Positions 1-10,469 of a stretch of DNA of 64,000 nt are shown piece after piece (position 1 is the first letter of the stretch; each line of letters starts with the position of its first letter). The position numbers and the translations under genes are program-made. A model generated the notes under the pieces. That model did not search any database. It worked only from the letters and a program-made list of their open reading frames with translations, and was not told where the DNA came from. The stretch is from Wurfbainia villosa (taxonomy: Eukaryota; Streptophyta; Magnoliopsida; Zingiberales; Zingiberaceae). The stretch covers positions 28,289,255 to 28,353,254 of the forward strand of contig CM046008.1 in assembly GCA_025175895.1 (NCBI GenBank), given 5' to 3'.

Positions 1-1468
1 AAAATAACTCTGTTTCTTTCCGTGTTTTAATCTGAATAACTTTTATCTCTCCATACATATTGGACATCTTAAAATCCCCGCAGTACTCTAGCTCAATAAA
101 ATCCAATAAGAAGGAAAATCATTTATGGTCCAAATAAGTGCAGCTCTCATTGTGAACATCTGATTAGTATGAACATCATATGTGGAAACACTCACGTCCC
201 ATATTTGGATCAACTCGGCAATCAACGGTTGCATGTAAACATCTATTAACTTCTTCGAATTATGAGAGTCATGCACAATCAATGTTAAAAACATATAAGG
301 TATTTTCATACACATACCAGGTGGAAGATTGTACGAAGTTACGATAATTGACCAGCAAGAATAAGTTCTTCCTGATTTACCAAATAGAGCAAATCCATCA
401 GCACATAGACTCAACCTGATGTTTCGGGTCTCATTCGCAAACTCAGGATATGTTCGATCAAAATTTTTTCACGCCTCTACATCAGATGGATGACACATTA
501 GCCCATTCTCTGTTTCATGATTTGCATGCCAAGTCATGTGTTCAGCAGTGACCTTCGAAGCATAAAGCCTTTGCAATCTAAGAGTTAAAGGCAAATAGAA
601 CATTTGTCTGAATGATTTTAATCGCTTATTACAATTTGATTTCGTGGTACTCTTGTACCTGCATTGACTACAGAATTTACAAGCCTCTAAATCTGCATTA
701 TCTCCCCAATATAGCATACAACCATCTCTACAAACATCAATTCTTTGCACCGGGAGACCCAAATCTTTCACAAGTTTTTTCATACTGTAAAATCCTTCGG
801 CATTATGTGATCACACGGCAATACTTCTCCAATAACTTAAACAAAATCATTAAAATATTCTTCGAACACATTATACTCAGCTTTAATATTCAAGAATCTT
901 GCAGTGAGAGATAATTTTGTGTGACTGTCACAACCAGACCACACGGGTTCATCTGCAACTCTCAATACTTCTTGAAATTTTATATATAACTCATTGTACA
1001 CATTTTCATGACCACCAGTAACTTCTACCTCCTCCAACGGTGTTGAATAATTAGTATACATGTGTTCAAATGCTTGAGAATAACTAGAACTTGCAGCGTT
1101 TGGTTCGCTATTCAAATTATGACCAACTGCATCAACTATCATCCTCTGGTATGGATTGAATTGATCGCAATATACTTGCTCTCCACTAAATGTCCTTTGT
1201 ATGTTTCATCCAACCTCTTCATCGGATATAAACGGTTCACCATGACAAGTCCAATTATAATAATTTGCATAAAACCAAATCTACAAAGATGTTCTCGAAC
1301 TTTATCACATTGGAAAAATTTACCATTATGACATTTTTTGCATGGACACCTTAATTTATTCCCATCCATAAACTCAACATTGTTATTAGCAAATCTCAAA
1401 AATTGTTCCAACCCAATTATAAATTCGTCAGTTAAACCACGATGTTCTGGTAAATTCTTTTTATACAT
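1..1468 (-). pseudogene. TNP2-type CACTA transposase, frameshifted, continues beyond left edge
   Basis: Reading the minus strand from 1468, a Transpos_assoc-like domain comes first, with FMDGNKLRCPCKKC and EHLCRFGFM. The codons for SWMYK continue upstream of 1468, so the true start or a splice site lies further right. After FGFM the homology moves one frame (NYYNWTCHGEPF). Next comes the linker with FEVLR-like and SGCDSHTKLSLTARFLNIK (837-1142). The tnp2 domain starts with KDLGLPVQRIDVC and CMLYWGD (469-783) and goes on to LCADGFALFGKSGRTYSCW and NLPPGMCMKIPYMFL (88-414). At least two frame changes and several stops separate the blocks, so this is a pseudogene unless some breaks are introns. 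The family cuts and pastes CACTA elements in the nucleus, binding subterminal repeats. The assignment rests on remembered consensus motifs. Confidence 0.85.
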
Positions 1469-2496
1469 CCAACTTCGTTCTCTCTCTATTGATCCTGTTT
1501 TTAAAATTATATCAACGATTAATTTTAATTTCTTTCAAACTTCATCCATATATATCAATATAACCATAAATTTATACTCAAAATAAATTAAATTTTTCTA
1601 ATACTAAATATGATTTTGTGTGATATTTAATTGCAAACTATAATATCATTTCGAACAAATATGATCTATTAACAGTAATTAAATTACTTAAAATCAAACA
1701 TTAAGAATAATTATTATAACAGAATTAATAATACTATAATTAATGTTATAAATATACAATATTTTTATGCGTACCTATCCAAATGGAAACAACGTGCAGA
1801 TGATTGAGCTCACGGCTAGATGAACACTTCACGAACACACCGAACACACCGAACACCTTAATGAAGTAGGACAAACCTATGAAAAATAATTTTGTATTTA
1901 GATTATGACACATTATACTGATTTATATAATTTGAATAACATTTGAATTCACGATCGCGACCACACGACAACTGCCAAGCACGCGTAAGGCGCAACAACT
2001 ATGGTGCGGCGTAACCTTATGCGAGCGAGGGCACGCGTGCGACGACGGCCGCGAGGGCACGGCGCGGCGGTCGCGAGGCCATGCGTGTGGCGGCCCATCG
2101 CCATCGCGGCGTGGCACGCAGCGTGGCACCGCGAGGGCACACATGTGGCGCCCGCGAGGGCACGCACACGGCGCCCGTGAAGGCATGCATACAACGGCTA
2201 CTGCCGCTGCGCAAGGGCACGCGACCGACTCGAGCACGCGCGACAGCGCCACCGCGAACTCGCGGCGGAAGCTGCCGCCGTGAACTCGCGGCGACAACTG
2301 CCGTCGTGATCTCGATCGTGGCAGCACCTGCCGCAGGATCTGCCGCCGCTTGCTCACGGCAGCACCGTCGCTGCTCTGACGACGGCGTGGGAAGAAAAAG
2401 ATTAGGAGAGGAGAGCGTACCGGCAGTGGCGAGAGGAGGAACGAGCGAGCGGAGGAAGATGGAGGGATTGTGTGGTTCGGCGGGATAATTAGGGAA
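1469..2496 (-). other. CACTA leader: AT-rich intron-like part and GC-rich block
   Basis: Bases 1469-1960 are AT-rich with no coding signal, as in an intron or leader. Bases 1960-2490 switch abruptly to a GC-rich composition with long overlapping open frames on both strands. These frames are rich in Arg, Ala, Pro and Cys, which is what GC-rich low-complexity DNA gives, and I recognise no domain. The block lies between the subterminal repeats and the transposase and is probably 5' untranslated or promoter sequence. Confidence 0.5.
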
Positions 2497-2816
2497 AAAT
2501 TAGCAACGAATTGCTAATTTCGTCGCCAATTTGGAGACGAATCCTATATTCATCGTCAAATCTGCGACGAATTTTGAATTCGTCACAGAATCTGCAACGA
2601 AAAATTTTTTTTGTCGCAAATTGGCGACGAAAAATGATTTTCGTTGCAAATTTGCGACTAATTTTGCAACGAAAATTAAATATTGAAAATTTAAATAATT
2701 TTGTAACAAAATTATTTTTGTTGGAAATTTCGTTATAAATTTACGACGAAACATAAAATTCGTTGCAGATTTTCAACGAACTATTTTCGTTGCCAAAATT
2801 CATCGCCAATTTGATG
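2497..2816. repeat. CACTA subterminal repeats
   Basis: Short units such as TTCGTCGC and GCAACGAAAATT recur many times in both orientations next to the terminal inverted repeat. Subterminal arrays of this kind are the transposase binding sites of CACTA elements. The motif differs from the AAGCGGTT motif of the second CACTA element in this window (21545-24777). Confidence 0.75.
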
Positions 2817-2829
2817 TTTTTTTGTAGTG
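2817..2829 (-). repeat. CACTA terminal inverted repeat
   Basis: TTTTTTTGTAGTG is the reverse complement of CACTACAAAAAAA and marks the 5' end of the minus-strand element. Confidence 0.85.
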
Positions 2830-3914
2830 AACTATCAATAAGTTTGGTGAAAATTTATAATGAATTTAGACATTTAAGATTTAATCCAAATCATAACAAA
2901 TATATTTTTATACATTTTAGTATTAAAAAAAATAACTATGCCCTCCAATCTTCATTTCAATCTTTAAAATAATTCTAACTAAATTAAAACAATTTTAATT
3001 AGTTAAAAAATATTTTTCTAAACTTGCAAAAAATAAAATGATATAAAAATAATAAATTATGTGCATTAATTTTAATAAAATTAATCTAAAAAAATACCGA
3101 CTGAATTTATTTTAATAGCACCTAGCTATTATAACACTAAAATAATGATATTTTCAAAATATAAAATGTACTAAACCTAAAGAGTTATTTTAATTTTTAC
3201 CTACAAATTTTAATTATTCCAATTACCTAAAATAAAATATTAATATTTTTAATAAAATATAAATTAATTATCTTATAGAATAACTTGCTATTAAAATGAC
3301 TATTAAAATTTACTAGCATGCATCATTAAAATAATAAATTTTAAATATCATACACTAACTGAATTATTAATGTAGATTTTAATAGGACAATTCCCAATTG
3401 AATTTCTCTCATAGTGAGGCTCGGGCCGAACAATTAATTAATAACTGAATTATTGAATTTCTCTCATGTAGATAATCATTATCGCTTTCTACCATATAAA
3501 TTTATTCATGATATATAATAAATCTCTTAATAGTTGCAACAAAGAATTGCTCATCACAAAAATACTTCGCACATAAATAAAAATGATATAACATGCCAAA
3601 GAATTTTTTTCATTCAATATTTTTTTATTATCTTTATTCATTTTGCTAAATGTTTATTTTTTTTTCACTGTTTTTTCTCAACAACTTTTTTTTCACAACT
3701 TTTTTCAACTTTTTTTCACAAATTTTTTTTTCTTGACATGCAGTGTACTTCCCTATACTCTATCCCTCAAGCTCAGCTAAAAGATAAAACATGGCATGCC
3801 CGTAGTGATCAAGCACGATTGACCTATGCTAACATTAAATTCTCCTGAACTACTCCTCTCCCCCACACTTAAACTTTTATCTGTCACGGGCAAAACACTC
3901 ATCATAGAACATCT
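2830..3914. other. AT-rich spacer without a recognisable gene
   Basis: This is strongly AT-rich sequence with long T runs at 3605-3735. No open frame resembles a known protein. The end near 3862 (CTCTCCCCCACACTTAAAC) looks like the reverse complement of a polypurine tract, so part of it may be the 3' end of an old minus-strand gypsy element. That is only a suspicion. Otherwise I see nothing in it. Confidence 0.4.
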
Positions 3915-4012
3915 TGTTGGTGCAATCGGCCCAGGTCACGATTGACCAGGACTCGAGCTTTGACTCGAAAGATGTTTTGATGTTCGAAAAAAATATATGA
4001 CAATGTGATTGT

Positions 4013-4362
4013 CATGGGAAAGTCCAAGTCTTGGGTACTCGGCATGGAAAGTCCAAGTGGGACACTTGGCATTTGGGAAAGTCCAAGCATGGGTCTTGGC
4101 AATGGAAAGTCCAACATGGGTTGGTAAAGAAAAGTCCAATATGGGTTGGCAGGGAAAAGTCCAAGCATTGGTCTTGGCATGAAAAGTCCAACATGGGTTG
4201 ACAAGGAAAGTCCAAGCTTGAGTCTTGACATTTGAGAAGTCCAAGGGGTTTGATATTGGCGGCGTAAAGTCCAAGCGAGAGTCTTGGCAGCATAAGTCCA
4301 ATGGTTAGCGGCGTAAAGTCCAAGCGGAGTCTTGACAGCGTAAGTCCAATGTGCCTTGGTGG
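4013..4362. repeat. AAGTCCA minisatellite in family-A LTR
   Basis: Imperfect units of about 28-31 bp built on AAGTCCAAGCATGGGTCTTGG are repeated roughly ten times. They leave long open frames on the minus strand with a repeating LGLSMPRPM-like peptide, which is a by-product of the repeat and not a gene. Confidence 0.8.
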
Positions 4363-4562
4363 TGTAGACATCATTAGCATGACATAGCTGATGGAAGCAC
4401 CTGAAGGCTAGCGCAATGGATGAACAAGTCATGGATGACTTGGAGGGATTCGAGAGGCGTGAGGCTGACAGAGGTGACTAGAAGGCTTAGGTCTAGACTA
4501 AGGGTGGTCTAGCAAGTATAGGGGAACCATACTTGGGTTAAAACCTCATGTTTGAGGTGTGC

Positions 4563-4901
4563 CAGTCGACTGATGCTATGTGGCAGTCGACTGGCGTGAG
4601 TCAACTAGGGTTTGACTGTGGGAATTGGCCTAGCAGTCGACTGCCAGAGGTGGGTCGTCGACTAAGTGGCTGAGCAGTCGACTGATCGTGTGATCAGTCG
4701 ACTGGTGCTCGGTTTTTTGGACACATAATGGAGTCTGACTCGACTGCTGGGGTTAGCAGTCGAGTGGAGGCTCAAACAGTCGACTGATGGTCATAATCAG
4801 TCGACTAATGATGGATCCGTTGGATTTTTCCAGCATGGATTTAGCTGTTGTCTCACGACAACAGTGGCATCAGTCGACTGATGGTCCCGAGCAGTCGACT
4901 G
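4563..4901. repeat. CAGTCGACTG palindrome cluster
   Basis: At least eight perfect copies of the 10-bp palindrome lie in about 340 bp (4563, 4584, 4634, 4675, 4695, 4778, 4871, 4892), plus near-matches. One copy extends to a 16-bp perfect palindrome, CATCAGTCGACTGATG, at 4868-4883. Confidence 0.9.
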
Positions 4902-5429
4902 ATCGACGATTTCCAGCACAAGTTGAAGCTTTAAATGGAGCTCGTGAAGGAGGAAAAAGTCAACGATTTCTTGGACGTTCTTGAGGCGATTTGCTGCTGC
5001 AAATCAGGGTCTTCAACCACGGTTCAAGCGATCAACAAGCAAACAATCTAAAGAGATTTGTAAAGTGTTTTCTTTACTTGTATTGCATTGTATTTCATAT
5101 TATTTGCTTGTTGTATTTAGTTTATTGTTGTAAACTATTGTACAAGGTTTCTCCACCTCCGACTTGTGTCGAGAAGGAGTATTTGTGATTAGTGATTGCA
5201 TTGGCGTTGCTAGAGCTCTTTAGAGCTCGATCTGTGGAGTAGGAACCTTGAGGTTCCGAACCACGTTACATGCTCATGTTTGCGTGATTGTGTCTTGTGT
5301 ATTGTCATTATTATTATCATTCCGCTGCGCACTAACACGCTTTGTAGACGCGATCACGAACGATTTCCATTTACGAAACGATTACAAGCTATTCACCCCC
5401 CCTCTAGCGTTCCAACGATCTCCTACAAG

Positions 5430-5441
5430 TGGTATCAGAGC
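5430..5441 (+). other. Primer-binding site (tRNA-iMet) of copia A1
   Basis: TGGTATCAGAGC lies two bases after the LTR end. It is complementary to the 3' end of initiator tRNA-Met, the usual primer for plant copia elements. Confidence 0.92.
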
Positions 5442-5492
5442 GAGGCCGCTATTCAAGGTTTAACAACTAAGGGAGCATGCTAGAGGGTGAAG

Positions 5493-6776
5493 ATGGAAGT
5501 CCAAGAACAACTAGGATGGGATATCAACACGCCGGTCCCATATGCTTTTTATGGACGAGAAGGCTTCAATTCTTGGAAGAGAAGGATTGAAGATTTTTTG
5601 ATGATGAAGGATTTTGAGGAGTGGTCCTTATTAATGGAAGGATTTGAGTATCCAAGAGGACCAAAAGGTGGATTCCTCAAAAAGAAGAGATGGAGTGAAG
5701 ATCAACTCCAAAGCTTCGAGAAAAATAATAAGGTAATAAAATTTTTGATTGATTTAATACCTAACAATATCTTGTATATGTTAGGTAATTATATAGATGC
5801 CAAGGAGCTATGGAGCCAAGTAGCCAAGCTCCATGAAAGTCCATCACCGGTCCAAGAGGAAGGGACCGAAGAGGCAAATGCATCATCCTCACAAGGAAGT
5901 GAGGACTTGAAGGTTGAGAGACCATCAACATTCAAGGAGGAAGAGGAAGTAGAATCGGAGGAGACCTCCACCTCTAGGATTGAGGGGGAGGAGATTAGAT
6001 CACTGGAGCAACATTAAGAAGAAACTTCAATATCCGGTCAAGATAAAGAAGCTCAAAATCCTATTCCGGCTTCCATTGACTTAGGTAACTCAAATACCTC
6101 AATTCAAAATAAAAATAATATTATGTGTTTATAGTGTAGGGAATTTGGGCACTACAAGAGTAAGTATCCTAAAAGGATCAAGAAGTCTCCTCCGGCACCA
6201 AAAGTCAAGGATGTCGGTCCCCCAACAACCAAAAGCAAGGAGCAAGTGATTTGCTTCAAATGTCAGCAACCGGGACACTACCAGAATCAATGCCCAAAGG
6301 GGGAGAAGAAGACTCAAAGGGGAGATTCACAAGTAGGGGGAGCCTCTAAGGCAAACCCTAAGGTATATTGTAATGCTCCTTCTTTAGTTAATAGACAAAA
6401 GTATGCTAGGAATTTTAATTCTCTTGCAATTTATGAAAAGCATGCTAATAGGAACAAGTACTTTTATTTAGGAGCTAAGAATTTTCATTTTGAAAATAAG
6501 GAGAAATTTGGGACTAATGTCCCTAAAAATAATTTATCTAAGGACAAACCTAGGTCAAATAACTCAAGACTAATTCTACCTAGGGAGACAATTAGAAAGG
6601 TGCAAGAGCACCTAGGTTTTAATCCCAAATGGATTAGGCATATGCCTAGGAAGAATATTGCTCAAAGACCAAATCAAAATTCTAAAATTGGGCAATTAGA
6701 ATTAGAAAATCAAGCCTTGAGGTCAAGGCCTAAAACTGGAGGAAGTGTTGGTGCAATCGGTCCAGGTCACGATTGA
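5493..6776 (+). pseudogene. gag: Copia gag (family A), two in-frame stops
   Basis: The first ATG after the primer-binding site (5493) gives MEVQEQLGWDIN, a start shared with the gag of A3 and A5. The N-terminal half contains FNSWKRRIEDFLMMKDFEEW and KELWSQVAKLHE, typical of the copia gag (UBN2/DUF4219-like) fold, then an acidic Ser/Glu-rich linker. One frame stays open to 6776 apart from TAA at 6015 and TAG at 6132. The first CCHC knuckle (near 6126) is destroyed: a stop sits inside it and its last Cys is Tyr. The second, CFKCQQPGHYQNQC (near 6252), is intact and would bind RNA in the particle. The frame runs straight into the 3' LTR with no pol. Protein would form the cytoplasmic virus-like particle; this copy cannot make a full-length one. 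Confidence 0.85.
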
Positions 6777-7556
6777 TCAAACTGGAGGAACATTGCTCGA
6801 TGTGAAGGAAGTGTTGGTGCAATCGGCCCAGGTCACGATTGATCAAATTGGAGTTTGACTCGATCAATGTTTTGATGTTCGACAAAAACATATGACAATG
6901 TGATTGTCATGGTAAAGTTCAAGTCATGGGTACTTGGCAAGGAAAGTCTAAGCATGGGTCTTGGCAAGGAAAAGTCCAAGCATGGGTCTTGGCAATTGGA
7001 AAGTCCAAGGGGAATATTGGCGATGTAAAGTCCAAGGGTGGAGTCTTGGCAGCATAAGTCTAATGGTTGACGGCGTAAAGTCTAAGCGGAGTCTTGGCAG
7101 TGTAAGCCTAATGTGCCTTGGCGGTGTAGACACCGTTAGCATGACAATAGCCGATGGAAACACCTGAAGGCTAGCGTATGGATGAACAAGTCATGGATGA
7201 CTTGGAGGGATCCGATAGGCACGAGGCTGATGGAGGTGGCTAGAAGACTTAGGTCTAGGCTAAGGGTGGTCTAGCAAGTATGGGGGCACCATACTTGGGG
7301 TTAAAACCTCATGGATGAGGTTATCAGTCAACTGATGTGAGTCGACTAGCAATCGACTACGGCTGAGCGACGGCCATAGACGCAAGGGCGCCTCGATTGA
7401 CACCTCAACTGGAGGCCCAGTCGAGGCGGCGCCTCGACTAGCCTCGGCTAGGCAGTCACAAATGAAAGGATCCAGTTGAGGCAACGTCTCGACTGGACCA
7501 TCACCATCAGTCGACTGAAAAGGGAAGGAGGCTACAGGTGGAGTTTTAGGGCTTGC
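6746..7556 (+). repeat. 3' LTR of copia A1, start duplicated and end truncated
   Basis: The LTR start TGTTGGTGCAATCGG occurs twice, at 6746 and 6812, separated by about 33 bp of extra sequence. From 6812 the LTR continues through the AAGTCCA minisatellite (6905-7115) and part of the palindrome block, then ends at 7556, where inverted gypsy LTR begins. About half of the 1.5-kb LTR is missing. Confidence 0.8.
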
Positions 7557-9087
7557 AAAACTACCTCTGTATTTAATACACGGTCTTGCAAACATACTAC
7601 AACAAATACAACAACATATATGATCCAACCTACTCAACATCAAGGTACTGGTCAGATACATACAATCGTCCGGTCCAAGTCATCAACTATTATCCCACAC
7701 ACAATAGTATAGATCATGCAAATAACATGCAAGATGATGTACAATCAAATACAGCAAACATAACACAAACAAATGCAACAACACAACAAGCATATATATA
7801 TAGACTGTATCTATATATACTACTCACACTCACTCATATATATACATAAGTATCTGTATATGTATATATATGCAAATGCCCTCACACATGGCAATGCAAA
7901 TGCATGGTCATGCATGTGCACCCCACTCGGTACCACGACCCCAGTGTGACCTAGTTGGCACGACATGACAACTGTCCCAACTCAACAACAACTACTGCTC
8001 TTGAGTGGTCGAGTGGGCAGTATGAATAAGTAGCGATAAGCTAAAGAGTTATAAGCTACACAACGGGGGTCCCTGCTGTTGGCCACTCCGATTGACACTA
8101 CCCATGAGTGGTCGAGTGTCATACACCCAGGACAACTGCATGCAAATTCAACTACCACTGTCAATAGTGGGGCGAGTGCGACACAATAAATGCTCTGCCC
8201 TCACGCCAGTTACTCCTCCACGAGTAACCTGGGAGGCAGGATGACTGACGACCCTCTCAACCACAAGGCAGACCAAGTCGTCAGCATGCATGTAAATGAA
8301 ATGAATGCACGACAACACATACATATGTCCACAACACACTCTCTATTCTATAAAGAGGCATATACAACTGACAACAACTAAGCTAGGACCTCCAGTCCAT
8401 AGTGACACTCTATCGACAAACTACACGTCCATACACGACTACATGATCCATAGTAGGTACATATACAACAAAAAGGAAGATGAAACAACCATCAACTCTA
8501 CCTTAAGGACATCACCCAACCCCGGATGATTAATCTTGATGACACAAGTCAAGACTACAACCATACTCAACTACATACCCATGGTTAAGCATCTAAAGAT
8601 CCACCTACCATAGCATTGATAATTTATAACAACGATGAACGATAGATAACAATAACAATATATCTCAAAGTGCAAAGACTAAGTATCAAGTGCATGATAA
8701 AATAAGGTTGGAGTCAAGGTAAAGATAGCTGTAAATCCAATCTATAATCACAACACTTAAATTACAATCTTCCTACACCGCATATAACTCCAACATTATT
8801 ACCATCCCATAATCCTCCAACATAAACAACTACATTCCACAACTAGTATTTATCATCTAACAATTAACTCTAGAACATCATATCACAACCTATCTTACAA
8901 CACATTTCCAATCCTTAATTCATAGCACAAGAGAATAAAGGAATTACCAAAAATCGGATGGAATCGTTTCACAACAATTGATTGACAAATACGAGCCCTC
9001 AAATCGTCATGCACAAAGGTAGTGGAGTCCTTCCCCATCACAACAACATCACAGTCGAACACCTATAACCACAAAACATCCACATTT
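7557..9087 (-). repeat. Inverted internal fragment of the gypsy G1-type LTR
   Basis: The reverse complement matches G1's LTR from about 14408 to 24905 once the two nested elements there are removed. Both insertion points appear here unoccupied: TAATT at 8916-8920 (site of copia B1) and ACA at 7662-7664 (site of the CACTA element). Both ends are abrupt and neither is an LTR terminus, so the piece arose by rearrangement and not by transposition. Confidence 0.85.
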
Positions 9088-9207
9088 ATATCTCCATTGG
9101 TACGAAGCCTTTTAGGTGAAGCCCAAAAATAAAACCATGAGGGCTTAGGCCTAAAGTGGACAATATCATGTCATTGTGAAGATATGTGAATCTTATAGGC
9201 ACTAACA
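9088..9207 (+). repeat. 5' LTR remnant of a TRIM element
   Basis: This 120-bp segment closely matches the last 120 bp of the 199-bp LTR at 25835-26033, ending CACTAACA against TACTAACA. The first 80 bp are missing; the left junction is to the inverted gypsy fragment. A primer-binding site follows directly. Confidence 0.82.
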
Positions 9208-9209
9208 AT

Positions 9210-9221
9210 TGGTATCAGAGC
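9210..9221 (+). other. Primer-binding site at the TRIM LTR / gypsy junction
   Basis: TGGTATCAGAGC follows a TRIM LTR, but the sequence after it (from CCTAGGTTGCG) is gypsy G1 internal sequence and not TRIM. It is the left crossover point of a TRIM/gypsy chimera. Confidence 0.82.
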
Positions 9222-9810
9222 CCTAGGTTGCGAAGTCCACTTTCAGATTTTATTTCAATTTGGACATCGAGTTTTGATTTACTCGGGTTTGATTTTGTGA
9301 CTTCTGGGATCTGGCTATTGTGGGATGTCTCTGAGCTGCAAGGGATAAGGTATGCTAATTGTTATCTCATACCTTTTGTTGGCTATGCATTTAGTTGCTT
9401 ATAACAGTGCATGACATGTAGTGTGTTAGTCATTATTCGTAACCATGGTTTGAGTTGACCACGAGAATGACATGTTGAGGTTATTAGACATGTACCTGCT
9501 ATCAAAAAGGTGAATTACCTTTGAGAGACGACTGATATGAAGTCGAAAAGTAGGGTCAGGTAGTCACATTTTTTTATGGAGATCAAACAGTACAGTTTTA
9601 GAGATTTTCACCTATTTATGCTAGTCAGATAATTACTCGTGGGGTAATGTACAAACGAGTATACTATTGTTTATACAGACAATAGAGGATTGGTATATGG
9701 TGTTTCATAGGGATTTTGATCCCTGAATTGGTCGTGTTGGATTGTATAATTTTGAAGGTACTTTTGAGTACTTAACTCGTGATATGTGGGGAAAGTTGAG
9801 TTGCTTACAT

Positions 9811-10469
9811 TATTGGGATCAAGCTGGTACTTGGTGGAAGATGTAGGAAATAACCTTCGGGGAATAACATATCACTTGATCACGATTTAGTGATGTTGTG
9901 AGAGAGTATTTCCCCACGTCACTTTCTTTGACTGGTTGTCAGGGAATTCTTGAGCTTCAAGTCGGGTGATTATCGGTAACAGGAATACCATGCAGAGTCG
10001 TTAGACTTGCAGAGTTTACGACCACCTAATGCTCAAGAGTGTAAATGGATGTCTTAAGCCACCCAAGGTTTATTGGCTTACATTCGGATCAGGATGTTTG
10101 GATCTTCTATCAAATCCTATCAGAAGGTATTAGATCGAGTCATGTGTATGGAACTGACTCCGTAGTGAGTGCTATAGGAGTTGGAGACCGATAAGCAGAT
10201 ATTGCAGGTCAAATTATTAGAATCAGAAGTCTCTAAATGTTGGATAAAAGGAGCAAGATTGGAGTCATAGGCTATGAGCTACTTTCCGACCATGGAAGAC
10301 CAACCGCAGATCATCAAGGTGTTCTTGTGCACATCAGCGAAATCAGCAGAAAGACTCCGAAGGGATTATGCACGTGTAGTGTGGATCATGAAGACATACG
10401 AAGTCAGATTAGCCGTTGGATCCATTCATTTGTTGTTATTGTAAGCAACCAGTACATTTAAGGAGGTGT
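9811..10469 (+). pseudogene. gag: Gypsy gag remnant (G1)
   Basis: The stretch from 9811 translates in broken frames as YWDQAGTWWKM, then FSDVVREYFPTSLSLTGCQ and ILELQVG, matching the Retrotrans_gag pattern of tryptophans followed by F-x-YFP and EFLEL-QG. A zinc knuckle remnant, CCYCKQPVHLRRC, lies at 10431-10469; spacing after His is one residue short of CX2CX4HX4C. Many stops and frame changes rule out a product. G2 carries the same remnant at 38686-38890. Confidence 0.65.

Larger units (their letters stand above)
1..2829 (-). mobile_element. CACTA (En/Spm-like) transposon, 5' portion, truncated by window edge
   Basis: The right end at 2817-2829 reads as the reverse complement of a CACTACAAAAAAA terminal inverted repeat. 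It is followed inward by subterminal repeats, a GC-rich leader and a broken TNP2-type transposase on the minus strand. This order (TIR, subterminal repeats, transposase) is the CACTA layout. The other terminus lies left of base 1, so the 3-bp TSD (candidate AAC at 2830-2832) cannot be checked. The transposase frame is broken, so this copy is probably no longer autonomous. Confidence 0.85.
3915..5427 (+). repeat. 5' LTR of copia A1 (family A)
   Basis: It starts TGTTGGTGCAATCGG and ends CTCCTACA two bases before a primer-binding site. The 1513 bp contain an AAGTCCA minisatellite (4013-4362), a CAGTCGACTG palindrome cluster (4563-4901) and, near the end, the U5 motif TTCACCCCCCCTCTAGCG (5392-5409). 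The same architecture returns in the family-A LTRs at 27768, 45113, 50224, 54470 and 57038. Confidence 0.88.
3915..7556 (+). mobile_element. Copia-type LTR retrotransposon A1 (gag only, 3' LTR truncated)
   Basis: The order is 5' LTR (3915-5427), tRNA-Met primer-binding site, a gag frame with stops, then a 3' LTR that stops at 7556 where an inverted gypsy fragment begins. No protease, integrase, reverse transcriptase or RNase H is present between gag and the 3' LTR, and the usual polypurine tract is missing. It is a non-autonomous copy that has also lost part of its 3' end. The left flank CATCT cannot be tested as a TSD because the right end is gone. Confidence 0.85.

Noticed and set aside
1923..2488. 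Long overlapping open frames on both strands
   Set aside because: They stem from a GC-rich, stop-poor block; peptides are low-complexity and no domain is recognisable.
3600..3740. T-rich tracts as the tail of a SINE or LINE
   Set aside because: No promoter boxes, no TSD and no flanking element body could be seen.
3902..4432. A 176-codon open frame with repeating LGLSMPRPM-like peptide (also at 27739-28270, 46090-46386, 51174-51489, 57301-57642)
   Set aside because: It is the translation of the AAGTCCA minisatellite; several frames of the same DNA are open and it lies inside an LTR.
5430..5441. Matches to initiator tRNA-Met as a possible tRNA gene
   Set aside because: Only the 12-base 3' complement is present; these are reverse-transcription primer sites next to LTRs.
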